Source: Bacteroides luhongzhouii (lineage in GTDB: Bacteria > Bacteroidota > Bacteroidia > Bacteroidales > Bacteroidaceae). Taken from it: DNA of 64,000 bases. A program made the translations under genes and the position numbers. Under the pieces are notes generated by a model, which was given only the letters and a program-made list of their open reading frames with translations, was not told the DNA's origin and made no database searches. The DNA is taken from the NCBI RefSeq assembly GCF_009193295.2, contig NZ_CP059973.1:3720001-3784000 (forward strand), given 5' to 3'. Positions 52,163 through 64,000 of this stretch are shown here, piece after piece. Each line of letters begins with the position of its first letter. The first letter of the stretch is position 1.

Positions 52163-52479
52163 TGCAAGCAGGATTATTAAACGAAATGATCGCTTTTTAC
52201 CGTAGCGAGTCAAAGCGCGATAATCTGGGCGGCACGTCTGAAAGTTGGGTGAAAGTATTCGATAAACGCGCATACATTCGCTTTAAGTCGGGTGCACGTA
52301 AAGAAGCGAACGGCGAGATATATAATACGACCGTTAATACAATAATGATTCGCATCTGCAAAGAGATTAACGCTAAAATGCGAATCGAGTACGACGGGCA
52401 GAAATACAAGATTTTATCTATTAACCACGACCGGAAGCAGCAAGCGACGGTTATAGAAGCAGAAGTAATCAATGAGTAA
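52162..52479 (+). CDS. head closure / head-tail adaptor protein
   Basis: 105 residues. AGLLNEMIAFYRSESKRDNLGGTSESWVKVFDKRAYI and RIEYDGQKYKILSINHDRKQQATVIEAEVI match SPP1 gp16-type head closure proteins. Confidence 0.85.
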   Translation: MQAGLLNEMIAFYRSESKRDNLGGTSESWVKVFDKRAYIRFKSGARKEANGEIYNTTVNTIMIRICKEINAKMRIEYDGQKYKILSINHDRKQQATVIEAEVINE

Positions 52480-52975
52480 CGACAATTACACCGGGCGCAA
52501 CTTGTATCGCGTCGAAGTGGATGCAACGCGAGTAAACGAGCTACTTAAGCGGTTGAACGATAAAGAAGCAAAGAAGGCTATTTCCTCCGCTCTTAGAAAA
52601 TCGATTCTTATCATTCGTAAACAGGCGCAGGAAAATTTAATTTCCGCTGTTACTGATGCAGAATTTAGCAGTTCTAAGAATGGCGTATCGTTCAAACCGT
52701 TAAAGAACGAAATAAACGTTGCAGTTTATCGCAATGCTTCCGGTGCACGGGTTGACTTGATCGACCGCCGCAAAAAGGGATCACGCGCCTATATGCTGAA
52801 ATGGTTCGAATCAGGAACAAAAGAACGAGCTACCAAAAAAGGAGCGAATAGGGGTATTATAAATGCTTCCCACTTCTTTTCTAATGCGGTCAAATCGAAG
52901 CAGAAAGAAGCAGAGAACTCACTAGAGAAAAATATAATTGATTCTATAATGAAAGTAGCAAATAAAAAAAAATGA
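52472..52975 (+). CDS. HK97 gp10-like tail protein
   Basis: 167 residues. DATRVNELLKRLNDKEAKKAISSALRKSILIIRKQAQENL and AYMLKWFESGTKERAT are typical of the HK97 gp10 family (tail terminator region). Confidence 0.87.
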   Translation: MSNDNYTGRNLYRVEVDATRVNELLKRLNDKEAKKAISSALRKSILIIRKQAQENLISAVTDAEFSSSKNGVSFKPLKNEINVAVYRNASGARVDLIDRRKKGSRAYMLKWFESGTKERATKKGANRGIINASHFFSNAVKSKQKEAENSLEKNIIDSIMKVANKKK

Positions 52976-53358
52976 GTTTATCAATAGGTGCACACGTATA
53001 TAAGAGATTAAGCGACTCTACAGAATTAGCAAAATTGGTTTCTGATAAAATATATGCTATCTCGACCAAAACGGAAACATCTTTTCCGTTCGTTATCTAC
53101 AAGCGTAGTTCTCTGGTTCCAGAATATACGAAAGATAGATATGGTACGGGCGATACTGTTTCGGTTGAGGTTGCCGTAGCTAGTGATAACTATTTGAACT
53201 CTGTTACCATCGCCGAAGAAGTACGTAAGGCGCTCGAAAACAAGCGCGGGCAATATGATAACTTCAATGTAATAGACGCTAAACTAATGAGTGCAGACGA
53301 GGATTTTATCGAAGATACTTTCATTCAACGCCTTGTATTTTCTTTTAAAACAGAATAA
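52972..53358 (+). CDS. tail completion protein (DUF3168-like)
   Basis: 128 residues. IGAHVYKRLSDSTELAKLVSDKIYAISTKTETSFPFVIYKR and VTIAEEVRKALENK fit DUF3168 tail terminators. ATGA overlap with the gene before. Confidence 0.83.
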   Translation: MSLSIGAHVYKRLSDSTELAKLVSDKIYAISTKTETSFPFVIYKRSSLVPEYTKDRYGTGDTVSVEVAVASDNYLNSVTIAEEVRKALENKRGQYDNFNVIDAKLMSADEDFIEDTFIQRLVFSFKTE

Positions 53359-53379
53359 TAACTAAAACACGATAAAATT

Positions 53380-53835
53380 ATGAGTAAAGCAAAATCAGTG
53401 TTAGGAAAAGACCTAATGTTATTCATCGACGGTAAAGCCATCGCACTTGCCACATCTTGCAAATTGGGGCTTTCGGCTGAAACAATCGACACACAAAGTA
53501 AAGATTCGGGTATCTGGACGGAAAAGGACATTAAAAAACTTTCTTGGAACGCTTCCAGTGAAAACGTATTTAGCGCGGATGCAGATGCGAATAGCTACGA
53601 TAAACTATTCGCTTTGTTCTTGGCGCATAAACCTGTTGTTCTGAAATTTGGCGTTGTTGGCAATCCTGACGTAAACGAAATGCCCGCCGCCGGATGGACG
53701 CTAGCGGAAGGTGCATATACAGGTAGTGCGGTTATCACTTCGCTAGAAGCAAATGCGCCGGATGGAGACAAAGCAACACTATCAATCAGTTTCGAAGGAA
53801 CCGGACCGCTTGCAAAGGAAGCAGCTAGTAAATAA
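53380..53835 (+). CDS. major tail tube protein
   Basis: 151 residues. LGKDLMLFIDGKAIALATSCKLGLSAETIDTQSKDSGIWTEKDIKKLSWNAS is the TP901-1-type tail tube signature, with GYTGSAVITSLEANAPDGDKATLSISFEGTG at the end. Leader taaaacacgataaaattATG. Confidence 0.9.
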   Translation: MSKAKSVLGKDLMLFIDGKAIALATSCKLGLSAETIDTQSKDSGIWTEKDIKKLSWNASSENVFSADADANSYDKLFALFLAHKPVVLKFGVVGNPDVNEMPAAGWTLAEGAYTGSAVITSLEANAPDGDKATLSISFEGTGPLAKEAASK

Positions 53836-53876
53836 CTTACGGGCGGTGTTTTGCCGCCCTCTAAACGACTTATTCA

Positions 53877-54200
53877 ATGAAAACAATATCACTTAACGGA
53901 AAAGATTTTTCTTTGAAATATACGCTCCGTGCGTTCTTTGTATTCGAAACTATATCCGGCTATCCGTTCCAGTTTGGAAAGATGTTAGACGAGTTTCTTT
54001 TGTTTTATTCGTTCCTGCTTGCCTCTAATCAGGAATTGTTCAAAATGGAATTTGAGGAATTTATCGAATTATGCGAAAATGACTTGACGCTATTCGAACA
54101 ATTCAAAGAATTTATTTTGGATGAAATCAAACTACGTTCGCAATCGGCAGGAAATGACGTAAAAAAAAAGAAGGTGACGACGCGGAAACGAAAGCCGTAA
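53877..54200 (+). CDS. tail assembly chaperone, short form (G)
   Basis: 107 residues ending in VKKKKVTTRKRKP. SLNGKDFSLKYTLRAFFVFETISGYPF resembles tail chaperone N-terminal domains. The gene lies between tail tube and tape measure, where the lambda G/GT pair is found. A slippery heptamer at 54164-54170 allows a longer product. Confidence 0.85.
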   Translation: MKTISLNGKDFSLKYTLRAFFVFETISGYPFQFGKMLDEFLLFYSFLLASNQELFKMEFEEFIELCENDLTLFEQFKEFILDEIKLRSQSAGNDVKKKKVTTRKRKP

Positions 54201-54526
54201 GTATACGCGAACTTTATTCGCGCGTTGTCGGTGAGGGCGGGATCGCTCCCGATTACTTCCTCGATAAAATGGACTTTATCGAGGTTGAATCGTTTATAGA
54301 CGGATTTAATCGACGCAATCGGGAAGCGTGGGAACAAACTAGATTGTTAGGTTTCATTATAGCGCAATCTAATAGCACAAAGACGCTAAAGCAAACCGAT
54401 ATACTCCGGTTCCCGTGGGATGAAGAAGAAAAGAAAGATACGAGCGTAACGGACGAAGAGATGCAACGATTACGAGCTAAAGCAAAAGAAGTAGAATCAC
54501 AATTAAACACGCATAAAGATGTCTGA
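53877..54526 (+). CDS. tail assembly chaperone, -1 frameshift product (GT)
   Basis: After a -1 shift on A-AAA-AAG the ribosome reads EGDDAETKAVSIRELYSR then VVGEGGIAPDYFLDKMDFIEV and stays open to the TGA at 54524-54526, adding about 118 residues to ~98 shared ones. The downstream frame is open across the whole overlap and has no good start of its own before ATG 54269. The product is expected to bind the tape measure protein during tail assembly. Translated as two segments, 53877-54169 and 54170-54526 after slipping back one base. Confidence 0.82.
54164..54170 (+). other. slippery heptamer AAAAAAG for -1 frameshift
   Basis: Nine A then G; in the zero frame the heptamer is read A-AAA-AAG, the strongest bacterial -1 slip site. 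Ten codons later comes the zero-frame stop. Confidence 0.85.
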
Positions 54527-56387
54527 TATAGTAACAAGATTATTGCTTAAAACGAATGACTTTGACGCAAATCTAAATAAGTCGAAGAAGAATGTAAACG
54601 GGTTTCAAAGCGACATTTCTAAGATGTCCGGCGTTGCAGTATCGGGAGTTATGAAGTTCGCCGGGGTTCTTGGTATTGCCGTAACTGCCTCGGAGGGTTT
54701 CAATAAAGTAATGAATAGCAGTCAGACGCTAGGAGATGAATATGCCCGTACTATGGACGGCTTAAAAGGTGGCGTAGACCAATTTTTCTACTCTATCGGT
54801 AGTGGAGACTGGACGCCGTTCATGAACGGGTTAACCGAAACTATACGTCTAGCACGCGAAGCATACAACGCGATGGATCAATTAGGAAATACAAAGATGT
54901 CATTCTCTTATTTTGATGCAAAGAATCAAGCAACCATACAAGAACAAATAACTATCTTAAAAGATAAGGATTCAACGGAAGAGCAAAAGAAAGCAGCTAG
55001 GGAACTATTAGACAAGACGCTGAAAGACCAAGAGGAAATCGTAGGACAATATAAACAAAGAAGTCAAAACGCATTACAAGCAATGGTAAAGGCGGCAATA
55101 GGACTTGACGGCGTAGATGTTTCGGCAATAGATATAGATAAAGTATTGAGATTAGATGTATCTTCGGCAGGCGATGAACAAAAGGCACAATTAGCGAAAC
55201 AGTATAAAGACTTCGTAGATGAATACGATCGTTTGAAAGCCAAATTCACAACTTACGAAACGGTGGGTTCTGGAATGAATGTGCACACGGTTACAATAAC
55301 AGATACAAATGCATTGAGTAAGGCAATAAGCCCGATGTTATCGAAGTATCAGGATGCAATACAATATAACGCGATTTTAGTAAAGAAGAGTGATGAATGG
55401 TTGCAGAATTTAATAAACGTTGCAACGGCGGCAGAGGCGGCGGGACGGAATTTATCTAGTATGACGAAAGCGGCGAACCGTGCTTCACAGTCAGGGATAG
55501 GCGGGAAAACGCCAAAGGAAGAACCGAAAGAGGGCTCTATCGCTTGGTATGACACGCAAATCGCAGAGCAAAATAAAAAACTTATTTCCGCAACCGACAT
55601 GCAAGCACGCGCCACAATCCAAGCGACGATTAACGAATTACAGCAAAAGAAGATCAATCTAAAGTTTGTAGTCGACCAAGAAGCGTTTAAAATCGCTCAC
55701 GGCGGGATGAAAGACGGCGCTTTGTCCGTACCTGTTGCACCGACTTACGATAAGGTTCCGACGCATGGGAAGGGAGGTGAAAATTTTAAGTTGCCGAAAT
55801 ATGATCCGCTATTTAAAAAAGAAGATGTAGACTTGAACGAAGATTATGCCGATTCGCTTTCGGCTATTAGTAGTGTAATGAGTGCCTTAAATGGTGTAAC
55901 AAATGAAAGTGCCGCCTCATATTTGCAATGGGGTGCAAATGTTATATCAAGTATCGCACAGGCTATTCCGGCTATTTTGAGTTTAACAACCGCCAAAACA
56001 GCGGAAGCCGCGGCTAACTCTGCAAATTCGGCGGCTCAAATACCTTTCGTTGGTTGGCTTGCAGCGGCGGGGGCGGCTTTGTCTGTAGTTGCTGCAATGG
56101 CTAGTATCCCTAAATTCGCGACGGGTGGTATCGTTCCGGGTGCGTCATTTACGGGTGATAAGGTTCCGGCTTTACTTAATTCGGGCGAGATGATCCTAAA
56201 CGGATCACAACAAAGCAACTTATTTAAAATGCTAAATTCGGGCTTATATGGTTCTTTATCGCAAAAGATTGCGCCATCAATAGAAGATCAAAGCCTCCGC
56301 TTATATAGTGATGTTGAAATAAGAGGGGATCGCATATTTTTAGCATTACAAAACCACATTAAAAAAACAGGTAAAAAACTATGGTAA
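54519..56387 (+). CDS. tail tape measure protein
   Basis: 622 residues. Helical N-terminus (LLLKTNDFDANLNKSKKNVNGFQSDI) with a hydrophobic VSGVMKFAGVLGIAVTA segment, and a C-terminal hydrophobic/Gly-rich membrane-active region (SAAQIPFVGWLAAAGAALSVVAAMA, FATGGIVPGASFTGDKVP). Its length sets tail length; 622 residues is short and implies a tail of about 90-100 nm by the usual 1.5 angstrom per residue. Overlaps the chaperone stop by 8 bp. Confidence 0.9.
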   Translation: MSDIVTRLLLKTNDFDANLNKSKKNVNGFQSDISKMSGVAVSGVMKFAGVLGIAVTASEGFNKVMNSSQTLGDEYARTMDGLKGGVDQFFYSIGSGDWTPFMNGLTETIRLAREAYNAMDQLGNTKMSFSYFDAKNQATIQEQITILKDKDSTEEQKKAARELLDKTLKDQEEIVGQYKQRSQNALQAMVKAAIGLDGVDVSAIDIDKVLRLDVSSAGDEQKAQLAKQYKDFVDEYDRLKAKFTTYETVGSGMNVHTVTITDTNALSKAISPMLSKYQDAIQYNAILVKKSDEWLQNLINVATAAEAAGRNLSSMTKAANRASQSGIGGKTPKEEPKEGSIAWYDTQIAEQNKKLISATDMQARATIQATINELQQKKINLKFVVDQEAFKIAHGGMKDGALSVPVAPTYDKVPTHGKGGENFKLPKYDPLFKKEDVDLNEDYADSLSAISSVMSALNGVTNESAASYLQWGANVISSIAQAIPAILSLTTAKTAEAAANSANSAAQIPFVGWLAAAGAALSVVAAMASIPKFATGGIVPGASFTGDKVPALLNSGEMILNGSQQSNLFKMLNSGLYGSLSQKIAPSIEDQSLRLYSDVEIRGDRIFLALQNHIKKTGKKLW

Positions 56388-58518
56388 ATTACGGCACTAT
56401 CTATACGCTTCCTTTCAAATCCAGAAAGGAAGTATCTTATTTGATTGAGATACAAAAAGAGAATTATGAAGGAAAAAGTACTGAATTGGTCGGCAGTGGC
56501 AATTCTCCTTTTTCCGTGATAATTGAGGACGAGGATTTTTTATATACACCGACTCGCTTTTCTTCTGCTTCAATCCGTATTGTTGGAGGTGACTATTTGC
56601 AAAATTTGTATTCGACCGGATATCAACAATACAGAGTATTATGCAAGCGAGGAAATGATATTATTTGGACGGGCTTTATAAATCCAGAACTATATACGCA
56701 GGATTACACATCTACAAAATTCGAACTAGAAATAGAATGTAGCTCCGCCATGAGCACGCTCGAATATGTTAACTACAAACAAAAGAACGCCGAACAACGA
56801 GCTTTTATTAGTTTTTGGGAACTGTTTAGAATGTTCATCGAGCAGTCTCGCGGGTGTTATTCGTCTATATTTATTCCTCATGTGTATGCTAAAAACGAAG
56901 ATGATTATAATAACGATCTGAACGTATTTGAAGATATGACGATAAGTGAACAAAACTTCTTCGATGAGGATAACAAGGCTATGACTCTAAAAGAAATCTT
57001 AGAAGAGGTTTGTAAGTTCTTAAATTGGACGTGTGTAGATTGGCAGGGAGATTTATATTTTGTTGACATAGATCACAAAAGTACTTATTATAAATATGAT
57101 TGCGACCTGAACACGTATTCTAAAACTACGCCTATTGCATTGAATGTTTCGGATATTGGTTTTGCAGGATCAGAACACTTTTTAGATATTTTGCCGGGAT
57201 ATAATAAAGCGACTGTAAAATGTAGTAATTATCCTATTGAGGAAATCAAGATAACCGAAGATTTTGATAAGCTAAAATTATTATCAAATATCGGAGAAGT
57301 ATCTACTAATCTGGGTAACGGCAATACAAGACATACACAGAGGGAGGTTTTATATCCTAATATTTTAACGATGCACCAATTCACTTATAAAAATGGTGTT
57401 TTGTCTCCTGTTACAGACTTGTCTATTTATAAAAACAAGAGCAATGCCGACGAATTACTAGGGGCTATCCCATTAAGATACGCCTCTTATGAGTCCGGGC
57501 TAAAGACACCGACTACGCAATCGTACAATTATGAGTGTGCAATACAAGTCCGACAACGTTGTGGAACAAAATACGATCCTATTAACGACGTAACCCCCAA
57601 TTCGGTATTTAATGACTCGATTGTAGTTATCGGCGCAAAGAAAGACGCTTTATTTTTAGGGAAGGGAGGAGCTCTTTCTCTCAATATGAGTATTAAGGTT
57701 TTGCAAAAGGATAAATATGATTCTCCCTTTGGTGGCGGTTTGGTTCCTTCCGAGGATGGTATTACATATTTAAAAGATATAATTAAAGTAGGAATAAGAA
57801 TTGGCGATAAATATGTTTCTAAAGATAATTACGGGCGGTTTACGTGGAGTGATACCCCGTCTACTATGTCTATAAATTTAGATCAATCTAGTGTAGAAAA
57901 TGCTGATGGAAAAATGGGAACGGGGTTTGTCTCATTGTATAAAACATACGGAGTACTTGGTAAGTATTCTGATGCAGACGGTGTTGTAATGGATATTCCG
58001 ACTAATTTATTTGGCACGCTTGAAATGTCTATATATGCTCCAATATTGACGGAAAGAGAGGGGCAAGTTCCGTACGGATATTTGATAAAAGACCTTAAAT
58101 TAAGATATTGCCAGCCGTTAGATATGGACGACGATAAAGACTCCGACCGGATTTACGAGAATGTTGTTAATGAAAACTTTATTAATGAATTAGACGAAAT
58201 AGAGTTTAAGATTTCGAGTTATAACAACGATGGAGCGTGCTACAGTAAAGTTTTGTTATTAGATGAATATTTGAAAGATAACCTTTATTCATCTATTGAA
58301 AAGACTTTGATTCGCCCGGAAGAGCTTTTAATAAGAAGAATTATTAATCAATACGGAGCTACCAAAATAAAACTAACACAGGTATTATTAAATAGTGACT
58401 CTATAACTCCTATATCCGTTCTTTCGGATAACTACATGAAAGGAAAACGTTTCATGATAGCAGGCGGAGAAATAGATTTCGCCAATGAACAATTTACCTG
58501 TAAAATGATAGAAGCATA

Positions 58519-58519
<1 letters not shown>
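56381..58519 (+). CDS. distal tail / baseplate hub protein
   Basis: 712 residues. N-terminal [21 protein letters not shown] and [20 protein letters not shown] are typical of the large Bacteroidetes phage protein that follows the tape measure and likely merges Dit and Tal functions. [17 protein letters not shown] and later repeats are beta-rich. Its stop overlaps the fibre start by one base. Confidence 0.7.
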
Positions 58520-62475
<3,956 letters not shown>

Positions 62476-62483
62476 TTACAATA

Positions 62484-62741
62484 ATGAAAATAGACTTTAG
62501 AAATATTCAAGTAAAAGACATCGAAGGGAATAATAGTACCGTCGATATTGCAAAAATGTTAGGCAATGCGATCTATCAGAAAACCGCCGATTTGGGCGAG
62601 TTGGAATTAGCTCAACAAATCTACAAAAACGGTGAAGTGGAATTGTCTACGAATCAGGCGGAACGCATCAAAGAATACGTAAGAACTAACTTTGTCGCAG
62701 TTGTGCAGATTGCAGTGAATGAGGCTTTATCGGTAGAATAA
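62484..62741 (+). CDS. small phage protein after fibre gene, unknown
   Basis: 85 residues: MKIDFRNIQVKDIEGNNSTVDIAKMLGNAIYQKTADLGELELAQ. Common position of short fibre-associated or chaperone proteins in Bacteroides phages; no firm family. Confidence 0.65.
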   Translation: MKIDFRNIQVKDIEGNNSTVDIAKMLGNAIYQKTADLGELELAQQIYKNGEVELSTNQAERIKEYVRTNFVAVVQIAVNEALSVE

Positions 62742-62780
62742 GAGCTACCCAAAGCGATATGAAATACATAAAATAAAAAT

Positions 62781-63188
62781 ATGGACGAATGGTTAAAAAT
62801 CATAGGAGCGTTAGGAGGATTAGAGGCGATCCGATTTACTGTTACTTTTCTAGCGAATCGAAAAACGAACGCTAGAAAAGAAAAGGCTACGGCGGATTCT
62901 ATGGAACTTCAAAATTTACTTTCTATCATTGACAATCTAAACAAGCAGATCGAGCGGTACGACGAACGATTAAAACAACGTGATGAGAAAGTAGATACGA
63001 TTTACCGGGAATGGAGAACCGCACAAGCAGAGGCACAAAATTGGATGCGTAAATACTACGAGCTTGAATTAGCTTTGAAGGATGCGGAACACAACCGATG
63101 TGATAGACCCGACAGCGAGTGCAGCCGGAGAACTCCGCCGCGTAGACCAATAACTATTAATCAAAACAATAAGGAGACAGCAGAATGA
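62781..63188 (+). CDS. holin candidate: N-terminal hydrophobic helix plus coiled-coil
   Basis: 135 residues. A short hydrophobic N-terminus (MDEWLKIIGALGGLEAIRFTVTFLANR) is followed by a long coiled-coil (MELQNLLSIIDNLNKQIERYDERLKQRDEKVD). It directly precedes the endolysin with an ATGA overlap. Position suits a holin or holin-like protein, but one weak hydrophobic helix is not decisive. Confidence 0.55.
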   Translation: MDEWLKIIGALGGLEAIRFTVTFLANRKTNARKEKATADSMELQNLLSIIDNLNKQIERYDERLKQRDEKVDTIYREWRTAQAEAQNWMRKYYELELALKDAEHNRCDRPDSECSRRTPPRRPITINQNNKETAE

Positions 63189-63580
63189 AACACTTCACTA
63201 TTAAAGAGCTTGCGCACTCCGATACGGCGTTAGCGAAAGGAATTGATAATTTCCCAACAGCAGAAGCTATCAACAATTTAACAAAGCTAGTAGATAATGT
63301 ACTCGATCCGTTACGCGAGAAATACGGTAAACCGATCCGCGTTAGCTCTGGGTATCGCAGTGCAATTCTTAATCGTAGCGTTAATGGTGCGACATCTAGC
63401 CAACATCGACTAGGGGAAGCCGCCGATATTACGGTAGGAAGCAAAGAAGGGAACCGGAAGCTATTCGAAATAATCAAAAGCGAATTACCTTTCGACCAGT
63501 TAATCGACGAAAAGGATTTTTCTTGGGTACACGTGTCATTCAGAGAAGGACGTAATCGGAAACAAATACTAAAGCTATGA
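63185..63580 (+). CDS. endolysin, M15 peptidase (Peptidase_M15_3)
   Basis: 131 residues. Zinc-binding SSQHRLGEAADITVG, substrate region IRVSSGYRS and catalytic end DFSWVHVSF are typical of M15 D-Ala-D-Ala/L-Ala-D-Glu peptidases. No signal peptide, so it needs the holin. Coupled on both sides by ATGA overlaps. Confidence 0.93.
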   Translation: MKHFTIKELAHSDTALAKGIDNFPTAEAINNLTKLVDNVLDPLREKYGKPIRVSSGYRSAILNRSVNGATSSQHRLGEAADITVGSKEGNRKLFEIIKSELPFDQLIDEKDFSWVHVSFREGRNRKQILKL

Positions 63581-63975
63581 AACGACTAGTTTACATTATC
63601 ATACTGTTAATATTAGCGGTGTGTTTCACGTCCTGCCGAACTCAATATATCCCGGTTGAATCCGTTCGCACTGAATACAAGACACGTGATAGTATCCGAT
63701 TTGATAGTATCTATCAACACGACAGCATTTATGCGCTCGTAAAGGGCGATACAGTCTATCAGTATAGATATAAATATCTGTATCGCTATCTAACAACGAA
63801 TCGCACCGATACGATTCTTAAAAACGATTCTATTCGTGTGCCTTATCCGGTTGAAAAGAAGTTAAACCGATGGCAATCTATTAAAATGGAGTTGGGCGGG
63901 TGGGCGTTTGGAATTATAATTTTGTTTATTCTGATAATAATTGGTCGAATAATATTCAAATCAAGAAATAATTAG
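63577..63975 (+). CDS. lipoprotein with C-terminal TM: u-spanin candidate
   Basis: 132 residues. N-terminal lipoprotein signal (LVYIIILLILAVCFTSC), a periplasmic stretch rich in Tyr/Arg/Asp/Thr (RDSIRFDSIYQHDSIYALVKG), and a C-terminal transmembrane helix (WAFGIIILFILIIIGRIIF) with a basic cytoplasmic end. This is the topology of unimolecular spanins (T1 gp11 type), which fuse inner and outer membranes in the last lysis step. It follows the endolysin in the lysis cassette. Confidence 0.75.
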   Translation: MKRLVYIIILLILAVCFTSCRTQYIPVESVRTEYKTRDSIRFDSIYQHDSIYALVKGDTVYQYRYKYLYRYLTTNRTDTILKNDSIRVPYPVEKKLNRWQSIKMELGGWAFGIIILFILIIIGRIIFKSRNN

Positions 63976-63983
63976 TATATTTG
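63976..63983 (+). promoter_or_regulatory. -7 box after the lysis cassette
   Basis: TATATTTG (perfect TAnnTTTG) directly after the spanin stop. It should drive a gene beyond the window, possibly the missing integrase or cargo genes. Confidence 0.5.
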
Positions 63984-64000
63984 TGTACGGGTGGGGGTGT

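Overview
The window is chromosomal DNA of a Bacteroides species carrying the left 31.6 kb of an integrated prophage. The Bacteroides assignment rests on SusC/SusD pairs, GH2/GH20 glycoside hydrolases with Bacteroides-type lipoprotein signals, the DUF4248/VirE/HU/smalltalk/amidase gene set, and repeated perfect copies of the Bacteroidetes -7 promoter element TAnnTTTG upstream of genes.

Chromosomal part (1-32,400). A polysaccharide-utilisation segment comes first: a 5'-truncated beta-mannosidase, two beta-hexosaminidases and a SusC/SusD pair (1-11,054). Beta-mannosidase plus beta-N-acetylhexosaminidase activity would suit the Man-beta-GlcNAc-GlcNAc core of N-glycans. Housekeeping genes follow: a DNA alkylation repair HEAT protein, dnaJ, grpE and an ABC-F ATPase with one degenerate ATP site. 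A decayed AAA-ATPase/PD-(D/E)XK gene leads into an accessory cluster (VirE-like primase/helicase, a small unknown protein, DUF4248, HU-like protein, amidase, smalltalk micro-protein), which also contains 21-bp tandem repeats and strong hairpins. Then come a BspA-type LRR protein, a CPBP protease, the Tex RNA-binding protein, a membrane histidine kinase translationally coupled to a 5'-nucleotidase, an AraC regulator, a Crp/Fnr regulator and a lipoprotein.

Prophage part (32,401-64,000, continuing past the right edge). The left junction is an orphan 3' half of a tRNA gene (anticodon loop reads CTC, tentatively Glu). No integrase lies in the window. The lysogeny arm (minus strand) starts with a LexA/CI-type S24 repressor, followed by a string of accessory genes (secreted protein, DUF2971, HIRAN, lipoprotein, membrane protein, trypco2-like) that probably share its promoter and are good candidates for lysogenic conversion or defence. 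Two 21-bp operators and two interlocked promoters form the lysis/lysogeny switch. The lytic arm (plus strand) holds early genes (HTH/excisionase-like, YqaJ exonuclease, DUF4494, DUF1064, replication protein, DnaC-like loader, orphan methyltransferase, HNH nuclease). It then has a complete HK97-type head and siphovirus tail module: terminases, portal, S78 protease, capsid, connectors, tail tube, a -1 frameshifted tail chaperone, tape measure, distal tail protein and a collagen-like fibre. The fibre gene contains three perfect 459-bp repeats. A lysis cassette ends the window: holin candidate, M15 endolysin, and a lipoprotein with a C-terminal membrane segment that looks like a single-protein spanin.

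The most interesting items are the repressor-linked accessory operon with its recurring leader sequence, the operator/promoter arrangement, the 459-bp repeats in the tail fibre, the programmed frameshift, and the predicted u-spanin.
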